From positions 278,486,045-278,550,044 of the forward strand of contig NC_059072.1 in the NCBI RefSeq assembly GCF_020497125.1: a stretch of DNA of 64,000 bases, in the 5' to 3' direction. The first letter of the stretch is position 1. Each line of letters begins with the position of its first letter. Below the pieces are notes generated by a model that saw only the letters and a program-made list of their open reading frames with translations, had not been told where the DNA came from and did no database searches. Origin of the DNA: Mauremys mutica. Its lineage: Eukaryota > Chordata > Testudines > Geoemydidae. This document shows, piece after piece, positions 20,960 through 31,137 of this stretch. Position numbers and translations under genes: made by a program.

Positions 20960-23900
20960 TTTCAATGTGGACTTTCAAAAATGTCAGACATAATATTTCT
21001 GATTGTTTGCCCAGAATAAACAATTTCTGAAATTACATTATGTATTTGAGATTTTATTTTCTTATTTCTTAAAACAGATCAGCACAGCCAAGAATGAAGT
21101 GGATAGATACAGGTTTTTGTTTTTTATTTTGTGTGTGTGTGTGTTCTGGTCATGGACCATAGTGAACTCACTTATAGCGGAAGATTTATTAGTCCTACTT
21201 CTGGCTATTTAATTTGATTAGAAAAATTACCAATATCAGTATAAATGATTAAATATATTCACCCTTTGTGGGGGGGGGAGATGGTACTAGCTTCAGATTA
21301 TGGATTAAAACTTGAATAATTTTGGCAGTTTCTTTAGTCTGATATCATGTTTCTTTGCTCACATCACAGAAAGTAAATGTTTAATATACAGCTAGGCTAT
21401 CGATGTTTTCTCAGAAACTACTTTATCTGCTATGTCCAAGCAGAAAACTGACAAACGTAAAATAAAATAAAGTTCATACTGGCAACTCAGTTTTGGGCAT
21501 TCTGTTTAGATGCTTTAATAGAAGCTGTGGCCTTTTGAAATTCTGTCCTGGGTTGTGGGTCTTTAACTCATTGGCTTTGACAGCAAAGTACATGTGATAG
21601 AGCCCTATTGAGCATCTCAATGGAACCCACCTCTTCCATTCTGCAGTCCATATAGATGAAACCTCAAGCACTGTTGGCTTATATAACAGCTCTAGTACTG
21701 TAGTTCTGCTAAATAAGTGCTCAAGTTTGCAATTGATGTACAGATATATATATTCTGAAATAGTGCTGCGTCAGATTGGGAAAAAGGTGTTACAGCATAA
21801 AAAGATAAATGAGGTTGTACATCACATTTAGGGTATTCCATTTTTGGCAGCACCATCAACAAAAAGAGGCCAAGAGGAAAAAAAATCCCTGCAGCAGCCA
21901 CTTTTCAGCATCTTTATTGAATTCTATTAAACAAAGTTTTCTGAGCTTTTTTTGTTGTTATTTAATTTCCAGGAGATATCCTTGCTGCTCTGAGGCTTCT
22001 CAGCCTCACATCAGTTTCATGCTGCTTCCTGGAGAGAAGCTGACAAAGAACAGTGAAAAAAGATGCAGAGAGAGGAGCACAGCAGTAAATGAGCCTTTCC
22101 CCCTAATTGGAGGTAGGGGAGAAAGGGAATAGAAAAAGAGAAATTTAATCTAATCCAGTGCTCACATCTTGATTCTGTTATGTGTGCGTATCTCTTTTCT
22201 CCTGTGTATCATCATGTGCACTCCTCCTTTCCCCCCTTCCCCCGCCTTCGCTGGTATGTGCAATTGTCAGGAGTAATATGTTTATTGGCAGCTCTGAAAA
22301 AAATGGTTCTTTTCTCTTCCCCAGAGCCCAATATGGCTACCGAGGAGAAATCACCTTAACCCTACTTACCCAGCGTAAATGTCAGCATCTGCATAATATA
22401 CGTCTTATGGCTACTAAAAAGACAAACCTAGTGAAGACATTGGGGTCATAAGTTAATATCTGTAAAGGGATGGGCCACCCTATGGAACCCCTTTTGGGCC
22501 CAGTATGGTCCTGCCAGTGAATCCCAGTTTACCTTCCCACAACTGTCAGTCAGCCAACCCACTTGTACGGATCAGAGCAATGAGAAGACAAAACAAACTA
22601 ATCAAAATAAGTACATCTCCTTTAATGAAGCTCTAGAGCAGGAGGACATGGGACAACAGAGCAAAGGCTCTTACCTCAGGACTCAGGGTCACATCTCCAA
22701 ACTAAAAGTTCAAGCAAAGTATCTCTGTCTGGTCAGGCCAGCCCACCAGAGCTGGAGAGAGCTCAACACCACTTGCATGGGATGCCACTGTTGCCTGCCC
22801 ACCCACCCCCAAAATATCCTTTTCCTTTTGAAATGGGTCACTAGGGTAGAGCATGGAGTCTCCTTAACTCTGTTCTGTTTGTGAACTCCAAGTTGACACT
22901 TCAAAGAGTGATACACACTTTCACAGTATCCTATATTACCATTGGCCTCAAGGGGAGCTGTGGGGGCTCAGCACTTCTAAAGTGAGGCTGTTTAAATTGT
23001 AGTGCCTATATATAGATGTTGATAGTTCAAGTTTCAGTGCTCAAGTTTGAAAATATTGAACTATATTACTACGTAATACGTAATATTGTTGTGCTGCCAA
23101 TTCTTACATCACTGTTCCTCCTCCAGACTGCAACCGGTCACCACACACTTTTACATTCACACTCTCTTTCTAGCTAGAACAGAGTTTTCAAGGGAGCCTT
23201 GAATAACATGGGAGGGGGGTGAGCAGCGATGCCAGGTGGCTTGGGCATTAGCCCTCATTTGGCAGGGCTCAGGAAGGTAGTGCCACCTCCACCCCATTGA
23301 CTCATCTCTGCGGGCCACCCAGCCTGTCTGAACCTAGGGGGAGGCACAACCAAAATTGTAACTTAAGGGGCAGGGGGAGGGGAATCAGCTGAAAAAGTCT
23401 GAAAATCGCTGACCTAGAAGATCCTATAACATGCACTCTGTTTTCAGTTATTTTGGCCTCTCACCATCCAATCACATTCACCTGCCTACACAGGGCCCCA
23501 TTTACCCTTACCCCACAGCAGAAAATCTACAAGCTTTAGTTCACAATTTCTTCTGAAATCTTCTATTGGGTTCACCCAACAGAAGGACCAGGGGCTCTAA
23601 CCTATTAACAGGCAGAAGGTGCGTTCACACAGATATCTCTTGCCTCTGTTTAATATAACCTTAAAGTGCCAGTGTTAAATTAGTATACACTGTAATTTCA
23701 GTCCTCTGCAAAGACTTCTCTTTATTCATAATTACCTAGGTGCTTTATTAGCCTGCATTTTAAAACACCTGATGGTTTGCCAGTCCCCTGCTTCTACATC
23801 TTTAAAAGTTAATTGTTCTCTCATGAGGTTCAGTTAGACCTAATTGGGTCTCCTAGGATCCAATTAGGTATTCATCAATTAGATGAACTACCTACAGTTT

Positions 23901-25130
23901 TAACTCATTGTAAATAGTTAAAGAACACTCCGAAACAATATTTGTTAGGGTTTTTTGTTTGTTTGTTTGTTTTTAATAAATCCTTTGGCTCAAGTAACTC
24001 TTTTAAAATTAAATAAATACTCTATATAGAGGAAAAGATAGAGATGAGACATGAGACATGAAATCTCTTTGTCAAAATGCATATTAATTTCCCTAAATAA
24101 ATAAACACTTCCCCTTCCTTTTTTCCAATTATTAAATAAAGCATTCTGAGCCCTTAAAATTTCCCTAGTGTTTTAAACATTTCCAATACCATTATCTAAA
24201 TTATGAAATATTGTATCTTTATACAAAGAATTATTCAACATTTCCTTCTGCTACAGTTTAGAAAATATTGCACAGAATCACCCCACAGTACTATGAAAAA
24301 AATCCAGGTGATTATCATTACACTATTTGGCAAAAGAGAATGAGAACCCATTTGTATAAAGTGTATGTAAAAAGCTAACAGGTTCATAGGCTGTCATAGC
24401 ACATTATACATTAAGGGCCAGACTGTAACTCCCTTTCTCAAAAACTTAAGTAAATGAGCACTTTCTCAAATGAGCACATCCATTCAGAGGTATTACTTGT
24501 GTGAATAACTTCTAGCCAATAAAAATAAGGGGATCACAATTTGTTCTGAAGGGTATACATTTATTTTGTTTTCTGTCCTGTAGACCCAGGTTCTAGTACC
24601 ATTACTTTGAGTAGTGCCTTCCTTCACTAGTAGTCCCATTGCAAAATAATAGTAAGCTGTCACTCAAGGCATGTGAGGGTGGTTTAATCTGGACTTTAAC
24701 TGGTAATTTAATTAAATTGTAATCCATCCCTCTGTTTTGAAAATTTTAATTTATTTTAATGTCTTAAACTTTATGCAAGAAAACTACTACTAATGCAACA
24801 CATTCCATAGAGTTGGTCATTATTATTTTTTTGAGTTTTGAAATTTCAGTAAAAATTTAAAATAAAATAAAATAAAAATCTGGAAAACTTCCCAATGAAA
24901 TTTTAATGAAATATTTCCTATTTGTGATAAATTATAGAGCTGGTCTTTTTGTCATTGCATGATATAGAAAGGTCTGGAAAAAATCAAAATTGGTTTAGTT
25001 ATTTTTTCCTCTTTTTGCACCCAGCTCTATCCAGTTGTTTGACAAAGGTTCTAGTGTGTTCAGTGTAGAAAGGTATTGTCATGGGATGATTGTCATGGAT
25101 ACTATATTCATATAATTCTCCCTCAGCTTC
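20960..25130. other. Unannotated
   Basis: No exon, RNA gene or confidently named repeat. Small items are a GT run near 21132, a poly-G tract near 21271, a GTTT run near 23955 and AAAAT units near 24865. Short frames such as 22182-22451 lack domain motifs. Confidence 0.45.
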
Positions 25131-25134
25131 ATAT

Positions 25135-25258
25135 TGGGCCAGATTCTGCCACCCTCATTTAAGTTGAATAGCAACTTACTTCTCTCATGTATTCCTAAAG
25201 ACCCCAATGGTACTACTCCATGCACTGGGACTAAGTGGATCAGAATGTGGCCAATTAT
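25135..25258. repeat. Palindromic MITE-like repeat ('GGGCCAGATTCTGCCACC' ends)
   Basis: The left end 'tgggccagattctgccaccc' is mirrored by the right end 'ggatcagaatgtggccaat' (inverted, diverged). The centre contains 'ccccaatggtactactccatgcactgggac'. This matches a short palindromic repeat common in turtles. Confidence 0.6.
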
Positions 25259-25437
25259 ATACCTAAGAAATTCAACAGAAAAAAAGATTTGACTTCTATG
25301 ACTATAAACTTACTTTAGCAGTGTTTCCCAAAGTGTGAGACACATTGTCATGGAGGGATGCAAATGGCCAGGTAAGGGGACACAGAAAGGCCTCTCAAGT
25401 GTTCTCCCGTCTTAGCTTTTAAAATAAATAGTAATGC

Positions 25438-25565
25438 CAGGTCTACACTAGAAATTTTGCCAGGGGTGATTTTTTATGACATTTTTGTATCTGCAAACGA
25501 TCAAATGTAGATGCAGTTATACCAGCAAAAAAGTATTTGCTGGCACACTTTTCAGGACAGCTGAA
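25438..25565. repeat. Harbinger-like MITE, left part
   Basis: Starts 'caggtctacactagaaattttgcc', the same end type as the Harbinger at 26280 (GGCCTGGTCCACACTA), and continues with 'gatgcagttataccagcaaa'. The right end was not found, so it is truncated. Confidence 0.6.
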
Positions 25566-25569
25566 TGGA

Positions 25570-26276
25570 AATGCTTCTTTGGAAAGGAGAAACATAGTGC
25601 TTTGCCTGGTGCTGGCTGCACAACAATGGCTGGGGGAAGTATGTGTTTGATCTATGTTAGGTTGTTCTATTGCATGCATCATCAGAGTATCAAAGTTCTG
25701 ATCACACCCTAAGCTGTGATCATGCTTCTAATGAAGTCCCTTGGCACCATTGTGCCTGGGTAGTAGCTGGTCCCCCAACCTGGTGCTCTCTTGGTTTTGA
25801 ATTATAATCCTGTACAACTATGGTGTGGGAAGGGATGGCACGATGTTCCCTATGGTCTCTTCCTTCACTAGTGCAGGTGAATGGCAAAAGAGCAGGCTTC
25901 AGCTGGTAAGTCCTCAGTAGAGCCTGGAAGCTATAGCATACAATATATATTCCGAAATGAAAGGAACTGCATGTAATTTGGTACAGCAGAATTGAGAGCT
26001 GTTAAGGGAGGAGTTGTGAAACCTTGAGAACATTTGGGGGGGGGTATTTGATTTGGGGTTTAACAAAAATCTTTTGAGTTTCAAGAAACATTTCCCCTTC
26101 TTTGAAACTGTTGTTGCAAGAGACAATATGTTAAAAAACATCTCCTAACTAAATGGCTTTGAAAACAGGTTTAAAGACCACTGGGGAATTAAATAAACAT
26201 TTTAAAAATACAACAATCTTGTCAAAAGCAGGACATGAAACTCAGCAGTTTCAAGTTCAGTTGTAAAATAGTATGC
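25570..26276. other. Unannotated
   Basis: No gene or named repeat was recognised. A G-tract lies near 26036. Confidence 0.45.
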
Positions 26277-26281
26277 TCAGG

Positions 26282-26470
26282 CCTGGTCCACACTAGGACT
26301 TTAATTCGAATTTAGCAGCGTTAATTCGAATTAACCGTGCACCCGTCCACACCAGGAAGCCATTTAATTCGACCTAGAGGGCTCTTTAGTTCGAATTCGG
26401 TACTCCACCCCGACGAGGGGAGTAGCGCTAAATTCGACATGGCTATGTCGAATTAGGCTAGGTGTGGATG
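26282..26470. promoter_or_regulatory. Subterminal TTCGAAT-rich region of the Harbinger
   Basis: Repeated motifs include TTAATTCGAATT (twice, around 26303 and 26324), TTAGTTCGAATTCGG, and the palindrome-like ATTCGACATGGCTATGTCGAAT at about 26432-26453. The right end has 'aaattcgaattaag' and 'ggtcgattcc'. Such clustered subterminal motifs are candidate binding sites for the element's own Myb-like protein or transposase. That role is inferred. Confidence 0.5.
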
Positions 26471-27202
26471 CAAATCGAACTTACTAGCTCCGGGAGCTAT
26501 CCCACATTGCACCACTCTGTTGACGCTCTGGACAGCAGTACGAGCTTGGATGCTCTGACCAGCCACACAGGAAAAGTCCCGGGAAAATTTGAATTCCTTT
26601 TCCTGTCTGGACAGTTAGAATCTCATTTCGTGGTTGGACATCGGGGCGAGCTCAGCAGCACCGGCAGCGATGCAGAGCTCTCCAGCAGAGGAGTTCACGT
26701 AATCTCTGAATAGAAAGAGGGACCCAGCATAGACTGACCGGGAACTCTTGGATCTGATCGGTGTGTGGGGCGAGGAGTCTGTGCTTTCGGAGCTGCGCTC
26801 CAAAAAACGGAATGCAAAGACCTACGAGAAGGTCTCCAAAGCCATGAGAGACAGAGGATACAGCCGGGATGCAACGCAGCGCCGCGTGAAAATCAAGGAC
26901 CCCAGACAAGGCTACCAAAAAATCAAAGCGGCAAACGGACGCTACGGAGACTGCCACCACTGCCCCACCAGTGACCATGGACTCTGACGATGGGACAGTG
27001 TCGACGGCCAGTTCCTCGGCGATGTTCGCGGACGGGGAAGATGAGGAAGGGTTTGTGGACGACGAGGCAGGCGACAGCGCTAACAACGCTGGTTTCCCCG
27101 ACAGCCAGGATCTCTTCATCACCGTCACGGAGATCCCCTACCAACCGTCCCCGGCCATTAACCCGGATCCTGAATCAGGGGAAGGAGCAGTCGGTAAGTG
27201 CT

Positions 27203-27550
27203 TTAACCATGTAAACTTTTATTCTTAATATAACAGGAATCTGAAGTATGTGAAAAGGAGGTCTCTCTATATATGGGGATAGAACAGAAGTCCTCCTGGG
27301 AGATCTCCACGAAGCTCTCCTGGAGGTAATCGAAAAGCCTCCGCAGGAGGTTCCTGGGGAGAGCTGCCTTATTGGGTGCTCCGTGGTAGCACAGTTTTCC
27401 GCACGAGGCTTTCATGAGCTACTCAGGGAGCATTGCCTCCCCAAGCACGGCTGCATAGGGCCCTGGTTTGTGCTGGCTTTCACGCAGCATGCGCTTTCTA
27501 TCTCCTTCAGTGACCGTCCTCAGGGTGATCTCGCTCGGAGACTCCTGCAT
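27203..27550 (-). pseudogene. Antisense open frame inside the Harbinger intron, unknown product
   Basis: On the minus strand an ATG at 27550 opens a frame of about 115 codons interrupted by a single TAG at 27421-27419. Before the stop it reads 'EITLRTVTEGDRKRML' and 'HKPGPYAAVLGEAM'. After it come 'NKAALPRNLLRRLFDYLQ' and 'VEISQEDFCSIPI'. The composition looks protein-like (amphipathic helices, few low-complexity runs), and I recall similar sequence in the same place in other copies. I do not recognise the domain. It could be a real third gene of this Harbinger lineage or sequence caught from a host gene. Confidence 0.45.
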
Positions 27551-27974
27551 CTAATTAGGGGAATTACTGTAATGTTACGCCTGGTCCAAAGTATTTTTAA
27601 AAAATCTCCGGACAGACGGCATAGCAGAGACTCAGCACGCTGCTGCGTGACGAGAGTAACGGAAAGCCGAAGATTCAAATGGACGCTCATGGAGGGAGCG
27701 GGGACTGAGGACGCAAGGTATCCCACAGTTCCTGCTGTCTCCGAAAAGCATTTGCATTCTTGGCTGAGCTCCAAATGCTTCTAGGGTCAAAAAGAGTGTC
27801 CGCGGTGGGTCAGGGCATAGCTGGGCAATTTACGCAGCCCCCCACCCACCCCCAGAAGTGAAAAGGAAAACAATCCTCTCTTGACTCTTTTACATGTCAC
27901 CCTATCTTTACTGAATGCTGCAGATAGATGCGATGGTGCAGCACTCAACGCCAACATCCTTGCTCCCCCCACGC

Positions 27975-28770
27975 TATGGATGGCTGATGGTGCAATATGG
28001 CTGGTATCCGTCCTCATCATCAGCCTATTGGCACATGGGGCAGTGTAAAAGGGCTGGTAACCATGCAGACTAGCATCCGTTAGGTCAATCAAGGGCGCCT
28101 GGCCCTAATTTTTCCTGGTAGATGGTACAGTATGGCTGATAACCATCGTCATCATAGCAACAGGGGGCTGAGCTTCATCAGCCCCCACCCTTCATGTGTA
28201 AAGAAAAGATTCAATTGCCCCTGGACTAGTAGCAGGATGCTGGGCTCCTCTCCTCCACACTCCTTAATGTCCTATCTGGACTATCATAGCAACTGGAGGC
28301 TGCCTTCCACTCATTTGTCACTAACAAGTCACTGTGTCTTATTCCTGCATTCTTTATTACTTCATCACACAAGTGGGGGGACAATGCTATGGTAGCCCAG
28401 GAAGGCTGGGGAAGAATGGAATGAACAGGTGGGGTTGTTGCAGGAGCACCCCCTGTGAATAGCATACAGCTCATAATCTATGCAGGATCTGACACAGAGC
28501 GGCTGTGCTCTCTGGTTCTCTGATACAGTGGTTCTCTAGTACACTTGCCCATATTCTAGGCAGGACTGATTCTATTTTTAGATACCAAAAAGGAGGGATT
28601 GACTCAGGGAGACATTCCCAATTTTGGCTTTTGCGCCCCTGCTAAGAGCAGCCAGGGGCACTTATGACAGCAGCAAATGGTGCAGTGCAAAAGGACTGGT
28701 AACCATGCCCATCTTATTACCAATTTATGGTGTGGTAGATGGTACAATATGGCTGGTAACCATCTCTGCT
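27975..28770. repeat. Diverged internal repeats in the Harbinger intron
   Basis: At least five copies of a motif built on 'gatggtacaatatggctggtaaccat' occur (starting near 27975, 28042, 28118, 28680 and 28737). They are interleaved with 'catcatagcaac' blocks around 28150 and 28285. Confidence 0.65.
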
Positions 28771-29662
28771 ATCATGCAAAAGCAAAAGCATGCTGCTGTG
28801 TAGCGCTGCTGGACCACCTCTGTCAGCGGCATCTAGTACACATACGGTGACAGGCACAAAAGGCAAAACAGGCTCCATGGTTTCCACACTGTGGCGTCTG
28901 CCAGGGCAATCCAGGGAAAACGGGCTTGAAATGATTGTCTGCTGTAGCTTTCCCGGAGGAAGGGATGACTGACGACATTTACCCAGAACCACCCGCGAAA
29001 ATGGTTTTTGCCCCATCAGGCACTGGGATCTCAACCCAGAATTCACAGAGACAAACTAGACTGTGTTCATTGTTCACAAAAATTTATCTTTGCAAGGATT
29101 TCACTCCCTTTTTCCCATCACACAGCTTCGACTGTCTCCAGACCCGCCACAGCATCCCCCTCACAGAGGCTGGCAAAGATTAGGCAGCGAAAGAAAAAGA
29201 CAGGGGACGAGATGTTCGCTGAACTTATGGGGTGCTCCCGAGACGAGGCGGACCAGCAGAGCCAGTGGAGGGAGACCCTCTCTCTGTACCAGCGCTCACA
29301 CAGCGAAGGGGAGGAGAGGTGGCGTGAGGAAGACAAGCAGGCGACTCAAAGGCTGCTTGGACTAATGAGGGAGCAAACGGACATGCTCCTGCGCCTTGTG
29401 CATGTTCTGCAGGACCTCAGGCAGGAGGACAGAGCCCCCCTGCAGTGTATCTGCAACCGCCCTCCCCCGCCACAAAGTCCCATACCCCCCTCACCCAAAA
29501 TAACCAGAAGGAGGGGCGCCAGAGCCCGTGTAAACTGTCACTGCACCCCAGCAGAGTGCTCAAGTACCCAAAAGCTCTCATACCCTAAATTTTGAGAAGT
29601 CCTTTCCTTCCCGCCTCACCCAAGCCCCCATCCCAGTTTCATCCCCTAACTGTCTAGTTGAT

Positions 29663-29668
29663 AATAAA
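29663..29668 (+). terminator. Poly(A) signal of the Harbinger Myb gene
   Basis: AATAAA 68 bp after the TGA at 29593-29595. Confidence 0.65.
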
Positions 29669-30189
29669 AAATACTTTTCTGTTAATTACTGTTTCCGTCA
29701 TATTCTTTTAGAGGAGACTGTGTTTGAAGGGGGGAAGGGGGTTGGTAATTTGACAGGACAATCACCTTTACCAGGGTACAGACATGGGGGCAGGATCAGC
29801 AGCAGGTCACACACACACTGCTGTCAGTACGCACCCTGGTCGGTATGGGAGGTGGTTTGCAGGTTCTGTGTGGGTGGGGGGGTACGTGACTTTGTAGCGG
29901 GGGAGGGGGGTTACAGATCTCATGCAACGGTCCCTGTCCTGGACCACAGAGCCACGCAGCAGAGGAATCTGTATCCGTCCTCCCCCGCCAAAAGGCCACA
30001 TAGCCCCCGCACACAGAGTCCCAAAAAGGAGGGATGGCAGGCTCCGTTGAAACATCCAGTCTGGCACTGCAGACCGCTCTGGGAGCAGGAGCCTGTCATT
30101 CCTCGAGTTTACAGGCGGTCTTTACATCACTGCACACCCTACCCAGCACAGTCCGTGTCCCGGTTTCAACCCTGTAACGCAAAGTCATC

Positions 30190-30232
30190 AATAAAGAAAC
30201 CTTTGTAAAGTTACAGTGGAACATGTATTTTA
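30190..30232. terminator. Convergent poly(A) signals
   Basis: AATAAA on the plus strand at 30190-30195, and a TTTATTTTT (AATAAA on the minus strand) near 30229. They lie between the two convergent Harbinger genes, the second at the 3' end of the transposase. Confidence 0.5.
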
Positions 30233-30330
30233 TTTTTAAACGTGTGTTGGAAGTTGGGGAAGCGGGGTGGGAGGGGTATGTAACTGCAGATGCTAGTCAA
30301 CAGTCACTTGGTAAAGAAACAGGGGCAGCT

Positions 30331-30657
30331 TCAGCTTCTCTGTAAAGAAACTGAACAGTCACAGGTCACGCTGCTCGCTGCTCGCTGGTACTTGAAGAGT
30401 TCCTTGTCGCTGTGCAAGGCGCCTGCACAGAGCTTCACGAGCCAGGGCATTAGCGGGTAGGCTGGGTCCCCGACGATCACTATAGGCATCTGCACATCCC
30501 CAAGACTTATTTTGTGGTCCGGGAAGAAACTACCTTCCTGCAGGTGTCTAAACAGACCACAGTTCCTGAAAACACGCACGTCATGAACTTTGCCTGGCCA
30601 CTCGACGTTGATGTTGGTAAAACGTCCCCCATGGTCCACCAGTGCTCGCAGCACCAT
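30331..30657 (-). pseudogene. Harbinger DDE transposase, internally deleted
   Basis: A minus-strand frame of 108 codons keeps the middle of a DDE_Tnp_4/HARBI1-type catalytic domain: 'ALVDHGGRFTNINVEWPG' (residues 5-22), 'VHDVRVFRN' (24-32) and 'VGDPAYPLMPWL' (62-73), which contains the second catalytic Asp (D64). The first Asp (the GxIDGTHI block) is missing, because upstream sequence from about 30670 is a different, more 5' part of the gene. The third catalytic Glu is also missing, because after 'KELFKYQR' (codons 85-92) the frame jumps to an unrelated C-terminal tail. Two internal deletions therefore remove two of the three catalytic residues, and the protein cannot be active. Confidence 0.9.
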
Positions 30658-30659
30658 TG

Positions 30660-30960
30660 AAATGTAGCCCTATTTCTCAGCAGCTGACTGTGGAAGAGGT
30701 GGATGATAAGGTGCGAGGAGTTGACAACGGCCATAACTGCAGCGGGATCCGTGCTCAAAGTGCTGTGGCGCCCGCGCTGTCACTGAGCAGAAAAGTGCAC
30801 GAACAGATTGCCCGCAGGCGCTTTCAGGGACGGAAGGAGGGCGTGATTGACGGTTCAATGATGACAGTTACCCAAAACCACCCTCGACACATTTTTCCCC
30901 CCAGCATGCATTGGGGGGAAATCCCAGAATTCCAATGGGCAGCGGGGAGTGCGGGAACTG
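30660..30960 (-). pseudogene. Truncated 5' part of the Harbinger transposase gene
   Basis: Minus-strand sequence just upstream of the deletion ('VVNSSHLIIHLFHSQLLRNR' in one frame) appears to be the N-terminal coding region, joined directly to 'GYISMVLRALVDH'. The HTH-like middle region is lost. Assignment is by position and memory of the intact layout. Confidence 0.45.
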
Positions 30961-31137
30961 TGGGATAGCTTCCCACAGTGCATCGCTTCCAAAGTCGACG
31001 CTGGCCCCGTTACTGTGGACTCGCACAGTCAAACTAGTGTATTTAGTGTGGATACACAACTTCGACTTCATAAGGTCGATTCCACAAATTCGAATTAAGT
31101 TGATTCAAAATAGTCTTGTAGTGTAGACATACCCTCA

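Larger units (their letters stand above)
27194..29125 (+). other. Intron of the Harbinger Myb gene
   Basis: GT...AG bounded, 1932 bp, long for a transposon intron. It holds an antisense open frame at 27203-27550 and a set of diverged internal repeats from about 27975 to 28770. Confidence 0.75.
26670..29595 (+). pseudogene. Harbinger Myb/SANT-like DNA-binding protein gene, two exons, broken
   Basis: Exon 1 runs from ATG 26670 to 27193 and exon 2 from 29126 to 29595 (TGA). The donor is TCG|GTAAGT at 27193/27194 and the acceptor follows 'cccatcacacag' at 29125. The split codon stays in phase. Exon 1 encodes a Myb/SANT-like trihelix ('ELLDLIGVWGEESVLSEL', 'TYEKVSKAMRDRGYSRDA') followed by an acidic linker. 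Exon 2 encodes a basic patch (IRQRKKKTGDEMF) and a Glu/Gln/Arg-rich coiled-coil-like tail with 'LLGLMREQTDMLLRLVHVL'. Defects are an in-frame TAA at 26700, a TAG at 26727 and a deletion after 'NGRYGD' near 26954 that changes frame, so the linker continues in another frame ('MDSDDGTVSTASS'). In intact elements this protein helps import the transposase and bind the ends. The poly(A) signal AATAAA lies at 29663. Confidence 0.9.
26280..31134. mobile_element. PIF/Harbinger DNA transposon, 4.86 kb, both ends present
   Basis: The left end GGCCTGGTCCACACTAGGAC and the right end (read inward) GGGTATGTCTACACTACAAG are inverted repeats. They are flanked by a 3-bp TCA duplication at 26277-26279 and 31135-31137, and 3-bp duplications are the Harbinger norm. 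The ends carry repeated TTCGAATT-type motifs. The element holds the two convergent genes typical of the superfamily, a Myb/SANT-like DNA-binding protein on the plus strand and a DDE transposase on the minus strand. Both are broken. The sequence keeps many CpG sites, unlike its surroundings, which suggests a fairly young insertion. Confidence 0.93.

Noticed and set aside
26652..27128. 158-codon minus-strand open frame
   Set aside because: It is the antisense shadow of the Harbinger Myb exon 1. Its Ser/Ala-rich runs mirror the acidic linker codons, and no domain is visible.
29720..30208. 162-codon plus-strand frame as a third Harbinger gene
   Set aside because: It sits in the spacer between the convergent genes, is Pro/Gly/Arg-rich, has a shadow on the other strand, and no recognisable domain.
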